Part shown: positions 13,321-13,390 of the stretch, piece after piece | Position numbering within the stretch: position 1 is the stretch's first letter | Layout: every line of letters begins with the position of its first letter | Assembly: GCA_027294925.1 (NCBI GenBank) | Contig: JAPULM010000152.1 | Location: 1-13,390, forward strand | Reading direction: 5' to 3' | DNA length: 13,390 nucleotides | Source of the DNA: a bacterium | GTDB lineage: Bacteria > Tectomicrobia > Entotheonellia > Entotheonellales > Entotheonellaceae | The notes under the pieces: generated by a model | Told to the model about the DNA's origin: nothing | Database searches by the model: none | The model's input: the letters and a program-made list of their open reading frames with translations, nothing else | Made by a program: the position numbers and the translations under genes

Positions 13321-13390
13321 ATGAGCGATAACCTGCTGGCCTATGTCAAGGGACTGTTCTGTTTCGATGCGGTGGTGCAGCGTACCGAGT
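13321..13390 (+). CDS. 5' end of a gene leaving the window, perhaps DinB/TIGR03086-like
   Basis: ATG 13321 follows AAGGAG with 6-nt spacing, and 23 codons are visible before the window ends. They read MSDNLLAYVKGLFCFDAVVQ. A short N-terminal helix of this kind precedes the metal-binding bundle in DinB-like/TIGR03086 proteins, but 23 residues do not allow a firm call. The gene start itself is well supported by its ribosome binding site. Confidence 0.55.
   Translation, partial: MSDNLLAYVKGLFCFDAVVQRTE

Noticed and set aside
1..13390. CRISPR arrays, tRNA or rRNA genes, insertion sequences
   Set aside because: No regularly spaced direct repeats, no cloverleaf with a recognisable T-loop, no rRNA-like stretch and no transposase motif were seen.

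Overview
The window looks like accessory chromosomal DNA of a proteobacterium, most likely a gammaproteobacterium. The reasons are a periplasmic TraB/GumN protein with a Sec signal, Shine-Dalgarno led genes of moderately high GC, a Phd/VapC toxin-antitoxin pair, and a degenerate intergenic repeat of a kind common in that class. No rRNA, tRNA, CRISPR or insertion sequence was seen. Species cannot be named from the sequence.

Layout. A TraB/GumN protein (137-1006, minus) and an MFS exporter (1314-2537, minus) are followed by a divergent amidohydrolase (2785-3999, plus). Next come an antibiotic-biosynthesis-monooxygenase-fold protein (4133-4561, minus), with a small ORF coupled to its stop codon, and a minus-strand unit read right to left: an ECF sigma factor (6058-6609), a three-part protein (5195-6061) and a PaaI-type thioesterase (4724-5164). 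From 6700 to 7400 lies decayed coding DNA, including a frameshifted pseudogene with a 9-bp repeat expansion and a degenerate intergenic repeat. An isocitrate lyase/PEP mutase-family enzyme (7415-8305, minus) and a Phd/VapC module with a readable promoter and operator (8520-9277, plus) follow. The right part holds a deaminase/chlorohydrolase-type amidohydrolase (9463-10974, plus), a convergent RidA plus amidohydrolase operon (11011-12707, minus), about 600 bp without a clear gene, and the first 23 codons of a new gene (13321 onward, plus).

The most notable locus is 5195-6609. An ECF sigma factor overlaps by ATGA a protein whose N-terminus carries an anti-sigma zinc motif (Hx3Cx2C). Its middle is a complete O6-alkylguanine-DNA alkyltransferase domain (PCHRVV active site) and its C-terminus is an Ada-type zinc/phosphotriester acceptor domain (four Cys). 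This suggests a soluble anti-sigma factor that senses alkylated DNA through suicide methyl transfer and releases its sigma factor. That would be an Ada-like adaptive response run through an ECF sigma factor instead of an AraC-type activator. The domains are visible in the sequence; the signalling mechanism is inference.

The rest reads as a collection of catabolic or detoxification genes: three different amidohydrolases, a RidA imine deaminase, a lyase of the PEP mutase superfamily and an exporter. They are mixed with gene remnants and a toxin-antitoxin module, as expected of a region that gains and loses genes.
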